The notes beneath the pieces are model-generated. The model was not told the DNA's origin. It searched no databases and was given only the letters and a program-made list of their open reading frames with translations. Below, in pieces: positions 27,447 to 39,000 of a DNA stretch of 45,043 bases; position 1 is the stretch's first letter, and every line of letters starts with the position of its first letter. The stretch is from Tritrichomonas foetus (Eukaryota > Parabasalia > Tritrichomonadida > Tritrichomonadidae). The translations under genes and the position numbers were made by a program. The DNA is taken from assembly GCA_001839685.1 (NCBI GenBank), contig MLAK01000001.1, positions 1 to 45,043 of the forward strand, in the 5' to 3' direction.

Positions 27447-29900
27447 ATGAATGATAAAATAAACTGGAACCGCATCACCCAGATCATAGCAGACTTAGAA
27501 CGTGCCACGACAAAAGAAAAAGCGATACGCGAACCTAGCGAGCAATTAAAAGAGTTTCAATATACACTTCAAAATTCCGACGATATAGCCAAAAACATTT
27601 GCTGCTTTTTATTCCAACAGTCGATTTTGCCATTGATTGGTGATGAAAATCTTTCTTCAACTTTAATCGAAGGAATTTTAATATTATTTTCAGATATTTT
27701 AGATCTCAAAATAAAACTTTCAGTTAAAGCTGTTGAAGCTTCTCAACTTATCTGTTTCGTTCTCAAGCACGGACTCGAACTTGGAAACCAAAGGGAATTA
27801 TTTGAAGAAATCGGCACAGTCGCTTTTACTGTTTTATCGAAGCTTGTTGAAGAAACAACGGATGTTCGAGAGGCGGCCTTTTTAATCAGCGTATCTTTAG
27901 ATTACGCAACCAAATCTACACTTGTGCATGGATATCCATCGCTTTCCTATTTAAAGAAACTGCTTTTAAGCATTCCTGCAGAAAATTTGAAATCTGTCCT
28001 TCCTGGCGTCTCCGTCGCTTTGACGACTCTAATTTCGAATAAGAATCGTCATCAAGTTGTGATTGAATCGATTGAAATTTTGCAATGGATGTGGACAACT
28101 TGTAATTTAACAGAAGATGATGCAAGCAAACTTAGTGAATTAATCAATCGAATTTTCGAACAAAAATTAGATAATCCAAAATGTCGAGTTGCAAGAGTTA
28201 ACATGAGTGGCATATTATTAGAAAAATGTAGTGAAATTATGAAGGATGGTCTTTCACCATGCATTAAATGTTTATTTGCAGCAATTTCAGATGAAAGCCA
28301 AAAAGTTCAAGAATCTGCAGAAAAGCCGGTTTTGAATTTAGGTGGCTCAATTCAAATTTCGGCAGTTTTCGAACAATGTGTAAATGATTTAATGAGATTC
28401 GCACGATCAGCAGACGAACATAAAAGATTATCATTGTTACAATCAATCGCTGGAATTATTAGTATTAATACAAACAATCCTGATTTTAAAGTTCAGCTTT
28501 TAACATCACTTCATTCTTTAACAACTGCCTTGGTAACAGTATCAGAGATCTACACAAATGATGACTTGATCTGTGAAGTTAATGGTGGCTTTATTTTACA
28601 TCGGAGATTGTATTTAAATACGGCTCTTCATTTTTCAGCTTTTCAAACGATTTTAATTAATCTTCCAACAGATGATTTTGTTGATGTTCTCATTGATGTA
28701 TTAGCTGAAAACCCTTACTTTGCACCAGAAATATTTTCTATCTTCGAAATAGTATCATCGACTGGGCCCAAAGAATTAATGATGTCTGTAATTGAACAAT
28801 CAAATTGGTGGAATCCACAAAAAAGTAATCCAAGAGCAGTTTTAACACTTGAAATTGTGCTTGAAACAACAGCTAAACTTTGTGGAACAGCAATGCTTCA
28901 AAAATTGTTGTATAGACTTATTGAATGTCTTGCCTCACCTCATCCAACAGTTGTTCAAACTGCTCAAGCTGCACTTGAAGAGATTTCCCCAAATAAAAAC
29001 GTCGCTAAATTGTTAATGGATAACGTTGATTATATAACTGATCGTTTAATTGCACGATTACAATTTGTTGATGTATCACCTGAAGTTTTAACTGTTTTTA
29101 GTGCAATTTTGTCTGTTGACGGTGATATTTCAGATCTCCTTTCGCATTTAATGCCAAGAATTTATGAACTTTTAGATACTCGAGATTCATTTTCTTTACC
29201 AATTTTGAGAATGTTTCCACGTGTTGCAATAAAAATCCCTTCACAAGTTGAACAAGTTATCGATAGATCAATTCACTTTGTTTTAGCACCTTCTATTTCA
29301 CTTCAATGCGCTGCACTTGATTCTATCATTGCAGCAATTCCACTTTTTGAAGATCATGATAAACTTTTACCAATGATTCATCAAATGTGGGCCCCTTCGG
29401 TTTTAATTATGAAGTCATCTGCTGATTGCAGCAACTCTGCAGCAAGAAGAGCTGTAAACGTATGTGAAACCGCACTTTTAGCAGAACGATCGTTTGTTCG
29501 AGCAAGAGTACGAGAACTTCTTCCGCTCTTTTCTGAATTAGTTGAAGGAAACTTGAAACTTTTGGAAAGTAATCCTGAACATAGGCATGCTTTGAAAATG
29601 ATGCATTCACTTCTTGATCTCTTCCTTACGGCTCTTGAAGGTGATAATATTTTTGATTGCATGGAATTGGAAGTTTTCAAAACACTTTTGTTCTGTTTTG
29701 AACAAAAAGTCAAACCAGAATTAACAGATAAAGCACTGAAATGTCTTTCATTCTTATATCAATCATCCAAAGCTTTTGTATGGACTTTGATGATGGAAGT
29801 TTCACAGAAATATCCTGTAGGACAGCTTCCAATTAAAAAGACGCAATATTTTGAATCAGTTTCAAGAGATGTGCGTTTGTTTGTTGGAAAACTTTTGTAA
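27447..29900 (+). CDS. HEAT/ARM-repeat protein, karyopherin (importin-beta/exportin)-like
   Basis: The product of 817 residues is almost wholly alpha-helical repeat with no other domain. The N-terminus, NRITQIIADLERATTKEKAI followed by EQLKEFQ, resembles the importin-beta N-terminal helix pair in which transport receptors bind Ran. Later helices include LLYRLIECLASPHPTVVQTA, typical of HEAT solenoids. It is shorter than usual exportins and importins (850-1200). The C-terminus LPIKKTQYFESVSRDVRLFV is not diagnostic. A nuclear-transport role is plausible, but other HEAT scaffolds cannot be excluded. The ATG is preceded by a T run and the palindrome at 27401. The stop is TAAA, overlapping a poly(A) signal. 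Confidence 0.85.
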   Translation: MNDKINWNRITQIIADLERATTKEKAIREPSEQLKEFQYTLQNSDDIAKNICCFLFQQSILPLIGDENLSSTLIEGILILFSDILDLKIKLSVKAVEASQLICFVLKHGLELGNQRELFEEIGTVAFTVLSKLVEETTDVREAAFLISVSLDYATKSTLVHGYPSLSYLKKLLLSIPAENLKSVLPGVSVALTTLISNKNRHQVVIESIEILQWMWTTCNLTEDDASKLSELINRIFEQKLDNPKCRVARVNMSGILLEKCSEIMKDGLSPCIKCLFAAISDESQKVQESAEKPVLNLGGSIQISAVFEQCVNDLMRFARSADEHKRLSLLQSIAGIISINTNNPDFKVQLLTSLHSLTTALVTVSEIYTNDDLICEVNGGFILHRRLYLNTALHFSAFQTILINLPTDDFVDVLIDVLAENPYFAPEIFSIFEIVSSTGPKELMMSVIEQSNWWNPQKSNPRAVLTLEIVLETTAKLCGTAMLQKLLYRLIECLASPHPTVVQTAQAALEEISPNKNVAKLLMDNVDYITDRLIARLQFVDVSPEVLTVFSAILSVDGDISDLLSHLMPRIYELLDTRDSFSLPILRMFPRVAIKIPSQVEQVIDRSIHFVLAPSISLQCAALDSIIAAIPLFEDHDKLLPMIHQMWAPSVLIMKSSADCSNSAARRAVNVCETALLAERSFVRARVRELLPLFSELVEGNLKLLESNPEHRHALKMMHSLLDLFLTALEGDNIFDCMELEVFKTLLFCFEQKVKPELTDKALKCLSFLYQSSKAFVWTLMMEVSQKYPVGQLPIKKTQYFESVSRDVRLFVGKLL

Positions 29901-30693
29901 ATTTATATAAAAAGTTTATATTTTTAATTTTGATTCTTCTTTATTTTATCTTTCATAAATAATAAATCATGATTATTTTATTTGAGTGAAAATGCAATAA
30001 AAGGTTCTGCATTAATATCACTTTTCAGATTTATATCTGCCGGAAGTTAATTCTTTCTGGAAACGTCAGTTGTTCCAAGTTTCTCGTGAAAATAAAAGAT
30101 TGTTTTATCATGTGTACATCAATTTTATGGTGAAACGATTCTCTTGAATTTATGTGTAAATGATTTAATTTCTGAGATATTTGATACAACTCGGCTAATA
30201 TGGAAAAATAATCATAAATATTATCTAATCGAATCCAAAATATCGAATTAGTGATTTTCCTATGAGTGATATCTTCAAAAAGTTAACTGTTTTTGTTTTA
30301 AAGTATTTCATCATCAATAATGAATGCTATCAGTACCAACAACAAAAAATTATTCGGACAAAAATAATGCGATTCTGATTTCACATTGATAACTGTTGTA
30401 GTGAATAATCTATTCAATTTAAATTCCCCAATATCCCACAAAAAGTTGGTTCCAACAGAATTTTGATACCGAAATTTCAATCACTAATCATTCACACACG
30501 CATATTCGTTCGATTTTGATATTTTTATATAAGATTTCCATCCAACCTTATTATGTTATTCGGAAATTGAATTTCCTATATAAAGTCCTATTGAATTTGA
30601 ATTCAGTGAATATCTTTTTGATTTAATTTAAGGTCTTTTCAGAAAAATTGAGATAAATATAACGATTTGATTGCAGATAAATTATCTCAAAAA
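29901..30693. other. Intergenic with no gene seen
   Basis: About 790 AT-rich bases. The only notable string is ATTTTCCTATGAGT at 30254-30267, matching 14 bases of the inner edge of the foldback arms at 17996-18300. No TCAYW initiator is seen near the ATG of the following gene. Confidence 0.45.
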
Positions 30694-31920
30694 ATGACTT
30701 CGATTCATGCTTCTCTTCCACAACGCTGTTTTGCTGCCGTTCGAATCGCCTTCAACGAACTCAATATACCGGTCAAAGAGGACGATGACAAAGCCATTTT
30801 AGTCTGGCTCGACAGTTTGAAGGAAGGGGATAAAGTTTTCCAACATTTGAAGCCTTTCCAGGTCATCAATAGGATTCCAAATATGAACGTAATTACCCGA
30901 AAAGCTCCACTCGCCCGAGTTATCCAACGAATCCAACCTTTTTTCCCCGAATTATTTCAATTTATGCCAAAATCATATATCCTCCCTTTCAAAAACACAC
31001 AACTTGTTCATGCAATCGCGCGAGACCAGTGTAGATATATTATAAAGCCAGACAGTGGATCCCTTGGCCAGGGAATTACTATCGTTGAGCCCAATACCGA
31101 ATATGAGCCCGATGATACAATGGCGGTTGCACAGAAATATATTGAGTCATTTTTAATCGATAATACGAAATTTGATTTACGTATATATGCGTTAGTGACT
31201 TCAGTTAATCCATTGCAAATATATGTCTATCGAGGAGGCCTTGCCAGATTCTGTTCGGAGGAGTCAGGAAGTAACACAATTTATTCTGAGCTCACTAACG
31301 TCTCCATTAATCACAACTCGAAACTCATCACGCATATATTTCAGAGAATGAGGGACGAGATGGGAATTGATACAGATTCACTTTGGAAGAAAATAGATGC
31401 AGCTATTGCATTAACTATTATCTCTGCATCGTCTTTTATTCAAAAAGGCGTTGACTGGTATTGTCCTCCAACAAATTCGTATTCAAGATGTTTCCAAGTT
31501 TTAGGGTTTGACATCCTTCTTGACAAAGATTTAAATCCTTATGTTTTAGAAGTCAATTATCGGCCATCGTTAGATACGCACACTGGCGAAGAAAGGAGAA
31601 TGAAAGTTGACATGATTCGTGGTGCTGTTCAAATTGGTGCCCCTTTGAAATTGGCCCAGCACTCGTTGGATGCTCGAAAGTGGGGGTGGACCAAAGAATC
31701 ATGGGATGACTTTTTGTTGAAAACACCAGAAATTGAAACGGCAGCAAAAGAAGCAAGAAAAAATGCGGAAAAAATGAATCGTTACGATTTGATTTGGCCT
31801 TCAAATGACCCTGAAAAGAAAATTTGGAAAAAAGTGTATTTGAAGGTTCAATCTCTTAATATGGAGCAAATGCCTGGAATCACAGTTCCCCAATCAGTGA
31901 TGAAGGGGAGTGAGGCATAG
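30694..31920 (+). CDS. Tubulin-tyrosine-ligase-like (TTLL) enzyme, probable polyglutamylase
   Basis: The 408-residue enzyme has the TTL-family ATP-grasp core. It would add amino acids, most likely glutamate, to tubulin tails in flagella and cytoskeleton. KPDSGSLGQGI (about 119-129) is the ATP-binding loop. KFDLRIYALVTSVNPLQIYV (about 158-177) with GGLARF is the FDLRxYVLVTS block. FQVLGFDILLD (about 267-277) and VLEVNYRPSL (about 283-292) supply the metal-binding Glu and Asn; the usual NxxPS is NYRPS. Almost only the catalytic domain is present. The start is the ATG at 30694; a TTG nine codons upstream is in frame but unlikely. Whether it glutamylates or glycylates cannot be decided from these motifs alone. 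Confidence 0.93.
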   Translation: MTSIHASLPQRCFAAVRIAFNELNIPVKEDDDKAILVWLDSLKEGDKVFQHLKPFQVINRIPNMNVITRKAPLARVIQRIQPFFPELFQFMPKSYILPFKNTQLVHAIARDQCRYIIKPDSGSLGQGITIVEPNTEYEPDDTMAVAQKYIESFLIDNTKFDLRIYALVTSVNPLQIYVYRGGLARFCSEESGSNTIYSELTNVSINHNSKLITHIFQRMRDEMGIDTDSLWKKIDAAIALTIISASSFIQKGVDWYCPPTNSYSRCFQVLGFDILLDKDLNPYVLEVNYRPSLDTHTGEERRMKVDMIRGAVQIGAPLKLAQHSLDARKWGWTKESWDDFLLKTPEIETAAKEARKNAEKMNRYDLIWPSNDPEKKIWKKVYLKVQSLNMEQMPGITVPQSVMKGSEA

Positions 31921-33018
31921 AAAAGTCTATTTATATACGTTTTTGTTTTTGTTTTTAAATTGTTATTAAAAATTAATGAGCAAAAAATTCGAAAGAAAAC
32001 GATTTCATTTTTTCAACAATGTTTTATTTTTTCTAGGCCATGGCATTTGTGACTTTCTTATAATTGTTAGCAAAGGTAACATTCCAATTCCCTGAAATGA
32101 TCAAAAGACCAATTCTAATCTGTTTTCATACAATTCGATTCATTTTATTCATTATTCTTCAAGACTTCCATTCGAGTTTCTTATCTCGGATCAATTGAAG
32201 TTAAGTATGATATACAATTCCCCCGCCCTAAGCATATCGAAAGGCCAATTCGGCAATAATTGGGAAACTACTGAAAGTAATTCTGTTTACGTTTAAATAT
32301 TCACGACATCTTTTTTCGAAAAATGATATGAAAACACGGTTATTGTCATCATAAATTTCGATAACTACAACAAGAAATGAAAAAAGAAATGGAAGAAAAG
32401 AAATATTAGCTTATGAAATAGCTAAAAAACATAATAATTATTCTGCTGAAGAAATTCAAAAATGATATTGCATTCTTTGCCAACGGTAAAAAATATGAAA
32501 CAAATCTATTTCCCTAAAATATGTATAGGTACAGTAAATTGACTTTGCATAAAAATTGAATAACTTAATTTTTTTTTTATAAATCAATTTGCAGCTCACC
32601 AATACATTTGTGTGAATTAAATCAATAATATCGCTTTATCCATTAATTTTTCAGTAAATGGAAGAAATATGAATTCCATTCAAAAATGACTATTGGTGAA
32701 TGTTAATTTGTTTATTTAATAATAAAGTATATTATCCAATATATATATTTTCTAATCTCATATTTCATTTTACCCATGAATTAGACAATTAGTACTATGC
32801 AATCTATATGCTTCGTGAAATTGAAAGCACTTGACTAGAAAAAACCTATAATACGAATTTGGATGATGTATAAGTCAATACAAAGCAAGAGTGAAATATC
32901 AGTGAGTTATTTGAAAATAAAATTATTGCGATTTGAATGATTTTTCATCGTTCAATATCATTGAAATAATTGATAAAAATGGTCATTTTTTTAGAAAAAT
33001 TGAAAGATGTCAAAATTG
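31921..33018. other. Intergenic, mostly without features
   Basis: About 1.1 kb of AT-rich sequence between the TTLL and BEACH genes. Apart from the possible domain remnant at 32364-32489, no gene, RNA or repeat is supported. Confidence 0.45.
32364..32489 (+). pseudogene. Possible remnant related to the basic domain at 22904-24094
   Basis: One frame reads TTRNEKRNGRKEILAYEIAK, then KHNNYSAEEIQK, a TGA (32463-32465), then YCILCQR. The order of Lys/Leu, Ala, IAK, Ile and a Cys-rich end parallels KLLKMAHLIAKQRNLKIERI and the CWYCENC end of the protein at 22904-24094. The match is short and done by eye, so common descent is only suggested. Confidence 0.3.
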
Positions 33019-33023
33019 TCATA
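33019..33023 (+). promoter_or_regulatory. Initiator motif TCATA
   Basis: TCATA with its A 17 bases before the ATG at 33038, inside the range typical for trichomonad initiators. Confidence 0.5.
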
Positions 33024-33037
33024 GAGTTTGAAAGAAA

Positions 33038-36000
33038 ATGTCAAGTCCAACTGAGAAACATGATGAAAGGTTTAACTTCAATATCGATGATTACCTTGAT
33101 ATCGGTGAACACGACGATAGAAGCCAGCACATCAAAGAAAAATTATCCAATCTCGTAAAATCAATATCAATTTTTCTTAATCAAACGGAAACGACTGTCG
33201 ACGAAATCGAAAAATCGAAAATCAAAATTTGCGCTAAATGGCTGCCTTTGCACTTGTCAGAATTAGATGATATGGAATTTGCCATAATATTGAAATTTCT
33301 CAAAACATTAATTGTTTTATTCAATAAAATTCCAAAGTCAGGATTTTATGTAAATTATGTCGATTTCATGATTCACAAAAATATTCAACAAGAAAATCAT
33401 CATAATTTGGAAAGTATTCAATTATTTTTTTCTCAGCCCAAATTTTGTAGTGAATTCTTAAAAAAAGAAAATTTGATTTTATTAATTGATGAATTACTTC
33501 GTCCTGAATCAGTTGATTTATTGATTCAGCTGAATTCTATCATTTTTACAGAAACTTTTATTTATGCAATTAGCCGAAGTGACATTTCTGTTATTGTTTC
33601 AATTTTTGATAAATATTTTCATGTGAAAGATATTCAAATGCCAACTTTAAGATCTTTAGTCGTTTTTCATTTGGAAATTTTAAAACAAACTTTCATTTTA
33701 AATCCATGGATGTTTGAAACTATCATCACAACAGATTTTTATAAAAATCTAAGGACTTTTTCTATGAATTTTAATGGTGAAATTATTTGGGAGCTTTATT
33801 CAACTATTTTATTTGCTGACAGTTTCATTTCTTATCATATTTTGAATGAATTAAACAAATTATATCTTTCGGAATCACTTTCAGATAAAGACAAATTATT
33901 AATTTTGGAAAATTTATGTATGAATATTAAAAAATTTGAACGATCTTTTGAAGAATTTGAATGTTCTAAATGGTTTATTCCTTTAGTAATGACTGATATT
34001 CAATGTTTTGTTTCATTCACTCGTATAGTTTTGTTTGCTGGAACTATTGAACCGGAATTTTCAACCAATTCTATTAAATGCGTTATTGATGCAATTCAAC
34101 CACCAAAAAAAAAATGTGTATTATATGATAATGCATTTGATTGGCTTAGTGAAATGTTAGAAATCCATGGAATGGAAAGAGATTTATTTGGTGATGATTA
34201 TTTCATTGAAAAGCTGTTTAATCTACCATCTTTGGAAGATGTCAAAGATTATTTTTTATCTTTTCCGATTTTCCCATTTCTTGTGAATGCAATTATTGCT
34301 AAAATAAGGAGTCCTTGGATTGATTCATTAACTGTAAAAAGAGTTATAGAATTAGAACCTTTAAATGATGTGAATATTAATCGAAACTTTTTAATAATTA
34401 ATTTTTCTCGAGGAGTTTTAAGTTATTTTCTTGAAAATTTAAACAGCAAAAATCTTTTTGAAATTTTATTAGATATTTTACCAATCACAGGAAAAGATTT
34501 CTATCATTTTTTTATTTCTATTGATGGATTCCAAATTATAGAAAAACGAATGGATCCAGAATATTTAATTGGTTTTATTAACCTTTTATTGCATGTTTCT
34601 AATTGCAACAACTTTTTCGATGAGTGGATTTTGGATTTAGCCAATAAAGATAAAGAAAAAATTCAAAATTTTAATCATCAACTCATTCATAAATTGATTT
34701 TACCTGAAAATAAAAATGATCCAATCATCTTTCCTTCATTGATCCATGTTTGTGATCCAAATTTCGATACAGATTCGGAATATAATTTATATCTTCTCGG
34801 TAGATATTCTATTCCAGTGTGTATGGAACTTAGAATCAATGTTATGAAAACCCCAGTGTTTCCAAAAATTGCACAAAGATTTTTACCGAAGAAACAACTT
34901 TTCTATTTGCTTAAAAATGATATTGACCTTCTTTCAAAAATAATTCAGACTCAAAAAGAAAATCAATATGCATTTTTCGAATTCTTTCCTAATCATATTA
35001 ATTTCATTGAATTATCACAGCCAGCTGTTGCCGTTGTATTGAATATGAAATTTGATTCTACTTCAGAAAATGAAGTTTACAATCCTTTTCCTTTTCTATC
35101 CTTTAATTCAATAGAATTACTATTTCAACATAATAAACTTTACATATCAAATGTAAGTAAACCAATAGCAAAGATTCAACCTAATTCATGGGTTCAAATT
35201 GTATTAAATACAACAAGAATTATGCAACGTGTTGATGTAATTATTAATGGGGAACATTCTTGCTTTATTAAAGGAAATCTCAAGTTGGATTATATCGGTT
35301 CCAATAATATTCCACCTTCTGTTCATTATTATGTATCAAGGAAAATATATTCATCAATGTCATCATTATCTACGGACGTCTTTTCATCATACAATGGAAA
35401 TAGTTTATATGAAACTCTAACGATTATCAACAAAAATCATTCACAATGCTATTTTGTTCCATATTTACCAATTACTAAAACTTTAAAAAATTCTATTGAA
35501 TCAATTTTTGGGCTATTTGATAGATCAAAAGATGAAAACTATTTGAAACAATTAATTAACATTATTTCATTTATTCCTCGATTTTTAGACCAATCTGAGT
35601 ATCTTAATTTTTTTCAAAGATTCTTATATTCGATTGATATGAAAGCTGAAGAATGTCTTTCCGATTATTTGAATGGCTATCTAAAGGCAATCTGTAACTT
35701 GCCAACCATTACACAAAGGACTAACTTTCTCTGTCCTCTTTTATTTGATCTTTATCTATTTATGAAGATCAAATCTGAAGTTTTTACTGACTTTTTACTT
35801 TCATGTTTAATTCCTTCTGTTTCTGTGAATGATAATTTCGATTATGTTGAACTTGAAGCCAAAGGATTTTTTCAATTTTCTCTTCATATATTAAGCCAAC
35901 GTGAAGATATGCATGACCATATAATGATACTTTTTTCTGTTATTTGTTCCAAATTCACTTCAATTTTGCCAATTAAAGATATTGCCGTATATTCAAATAT

Positions 36001-39000
36001 GTGGAAATTTGGGGAAAGTGAGATTGAAAACATAATTGAAAGCTTTCTTACAACCAATAATGTTCAAAAACGAATGGTTGATTTAGTTATTGGTTGTGAA
36101 ATTTCTCAACATAAATATTATTTCTCTGAGCAAGATTTACTTATTTTATCTATGGTTGCTGATGAAAATACCGCTCTTGCTTTATTTTCACGGATATTAC
36201 ATGATACAACATCAACTTTTATAATCCAAAATCTTCCAATTCTTTGCAAAATTTCTCAAAGGTTTGCTGAAAATGATTCAGTGTTTTATTTACTCGTAAT
36301 GCTAATTTCTGGTCAAACTATTGAAAAAATAAAATTAAATACCACAACTAAATTACAAATCAAGAACATAAACTATTTACCAATTTTACTAATGTTTTCG
36401 TTAGCGATTGGTTGTAAATTAGAACCAAATGAATATTCGAAATTTGTATTTCAAATTCTACAAAAGCTATTCTCTGATCAATATTATCTGCTAATGGATA
36501 ATCGAATTTTCCCTTATTTTATTGAATTCATTAGTTGTCATTCTATCTTTCTTGATGATTATGTTCCAGATTGTCCAGATAACAAAAATGTTTATTTATA
36601 TAATAAAATTAAAGAACCATTAGCAAAGAAACTATCAATGACAGCAAATGTTCCTTCTCATTTTATTACATTTGTAATCAGACTTCTTGCAGATATGCTT
36701 GTGTCATTTAGTTCCAATCATTCTCAATTCAAAAAACTATTAACTTATGCTGCTGTAAATATTCCGCCAAAACTCTTAAAACAAATTTTAATTTTCACTT
36801 TACAAATTGATTTTAAATTGAATGATATGGCTTCAATTAGAGTTTTAGATTTTGTTTTACGCTATTCTTTATATAATAATCCACAAGAGTTTTATTATAA
36901 TGACATTGTGACTTTGGCTGTTACTTTTTGTTCAACAGTAGCACGAATAACAGAAATATTACCTTATTTGATTGAATCATTTTTACTAATGAATGAACAA
37001 ACAATTGATTTAATATTTTCAACTATTATTCAATCAATGAATGAGCTTTTCAAAGATAAGAAAAATTATGCTATATACCTAGTTTACCAAATCTTCCAGA
37101 AGTATAAAAATGGCTTTGATAATAAAGTTATCAAGTTTTTGAATGAATTTGAACCATATGTTCGTTCGTTATTAGTTTCAAATGATCAAACTGAATTTGT
37201 TCAAATATTAATGAATTCAGAAAATTTTATAGAAATAAAGCTGAATGAAAATGTTAAATATTCACCCATTGATACAAATCAATTCACACAATTTGAGCAG
37301 GAAATGACACCAACAACAAAGCATATCGAGCAGTTTATCTCACAAATATTTGCACTTGCATCCAAATCAGCTGAAAAGTGTAGTATTTGTATGAAATCAT
37401 ACCTTACCAAAGTTAATAAATATTTCAGAATGAATGAACAGAGGTTTTGTGAAGCAAATCATAAATATGGTTTACATGATCTATCTAATCCAATTTCAGA
37501 AAATCTATTCAATAAAGAAAATATAAAATCATATCGATTGCTTCCATTCACTGATTTACCAAACATTTGCCCATCTGTAATCGCACCATCGCCATTTCCA
37601 ATTATTTATCAAAATGAGCAAATTACTTATCATGAAAATAAAGATAGTACAAATGATATAGATACTAATTATTCTCAAGATGAAGAAAATAAATGTAGAA
37701 GCAATTGTTTCTTACAAATAAAGCCATCCTATTCACTTAATAATAGAATACCAATTTATTATCCAAAAGATATGTATTTGTTTAGTCACATTTATGGGAA
37801 TTATTCTATACTGGAGCATTTTAGAGACACTTTTCCTGATTATTTATCGAAACACGAAATATTATTTGTCAAAAAAGATATTCGAGTTTCTGCAATTTTA
37901 TTTGAATATTCAAACTGTTATAAAATTTTAATGAATTCAAGATTAAAAGCTAATGAAATCGAATTATTAATAAATGAATCACCAACATTAATTGAATCAT
38001 TTTTATTGAATGACTTTGGTGAATATTCCATGTTTTGTGGTCATTTTATATTATGTTTTCATGAAAGTGAAATTAAAATTGTTAAACCCTACGTTTATGC
38101 ATCACTTAAGAACACATATGAAATATTCACATTACAAAAAGGTTCATTTATTATTCATTTTCGAAAGCATGTGAACATTTTCACACCAAACTACCATGTT
38201 AATCTTTCCGAACTCACCGCTCAATGGATTCACCAAAAAATCTCAAATTTCGATTATTTAATGCAAATTAATATAATGGGAAATCGATCGTTTAATGATT
38301 TATCTGCTTATCCCATAGTTCCTCGTGTTTTAATGAATTTATCTGCAGATAATATTGATAATATTGAGTCAATTTTGAACTTTAGAGATTTATCAAAACC
38401 CCTTCAAGTCATTGCAGCTGGTGATGAAACCCAAGCGATTGAATTCCGATTCAATAATCAGAAGTTTCACTTTTCTGAAAATATTTCGAATCCATTATAT
38501 GTAAGTTCATCACTTGTTCGAATATCGCCATTCTGTAGAATTTATTGGGAAATAAATAATGGTTGGGATGCAGGATCAAGATATTTCTTATCAATTCCAC
38601 AAACCTTTTCAATTGGAAAACGAACAACCTATGAATTCTTACCTGAAGCGTATTCTTTCCCAGAATCACTCATTAATTTAAATAATTTTAAGCTCCCAAA
38701 TGGTCAACCTTATGATTTATCTTTTCCTGTCTGGGCATCAAATGCATTTTTATTCATTGAAAAACACAGACATGCTTTAGAATCCAACGAAGTCCGGAAA
38801 AGATTACCAAAATGGCTGGATTTATTATTCGGTGTCAAAAGACAAGGTAAATTAGCCATTGAGTCGATGAATGTTTTTAATTCTTTAAGCTATGGAGACA
38901 TCGAAATTGATAATAACCGAACAAATAAAATCAACAATGGTAGTTGTCATGATTTTAGTGATCAAAGTCCTCAATATGAATGGATTATTTCTTGCGGGCA

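Noticed and set aside
29901..30693. Minus-strand 60-codon frame at 30298-30480
   Set aside because: It lacks an ATG, has no recognisable content and no initiator.
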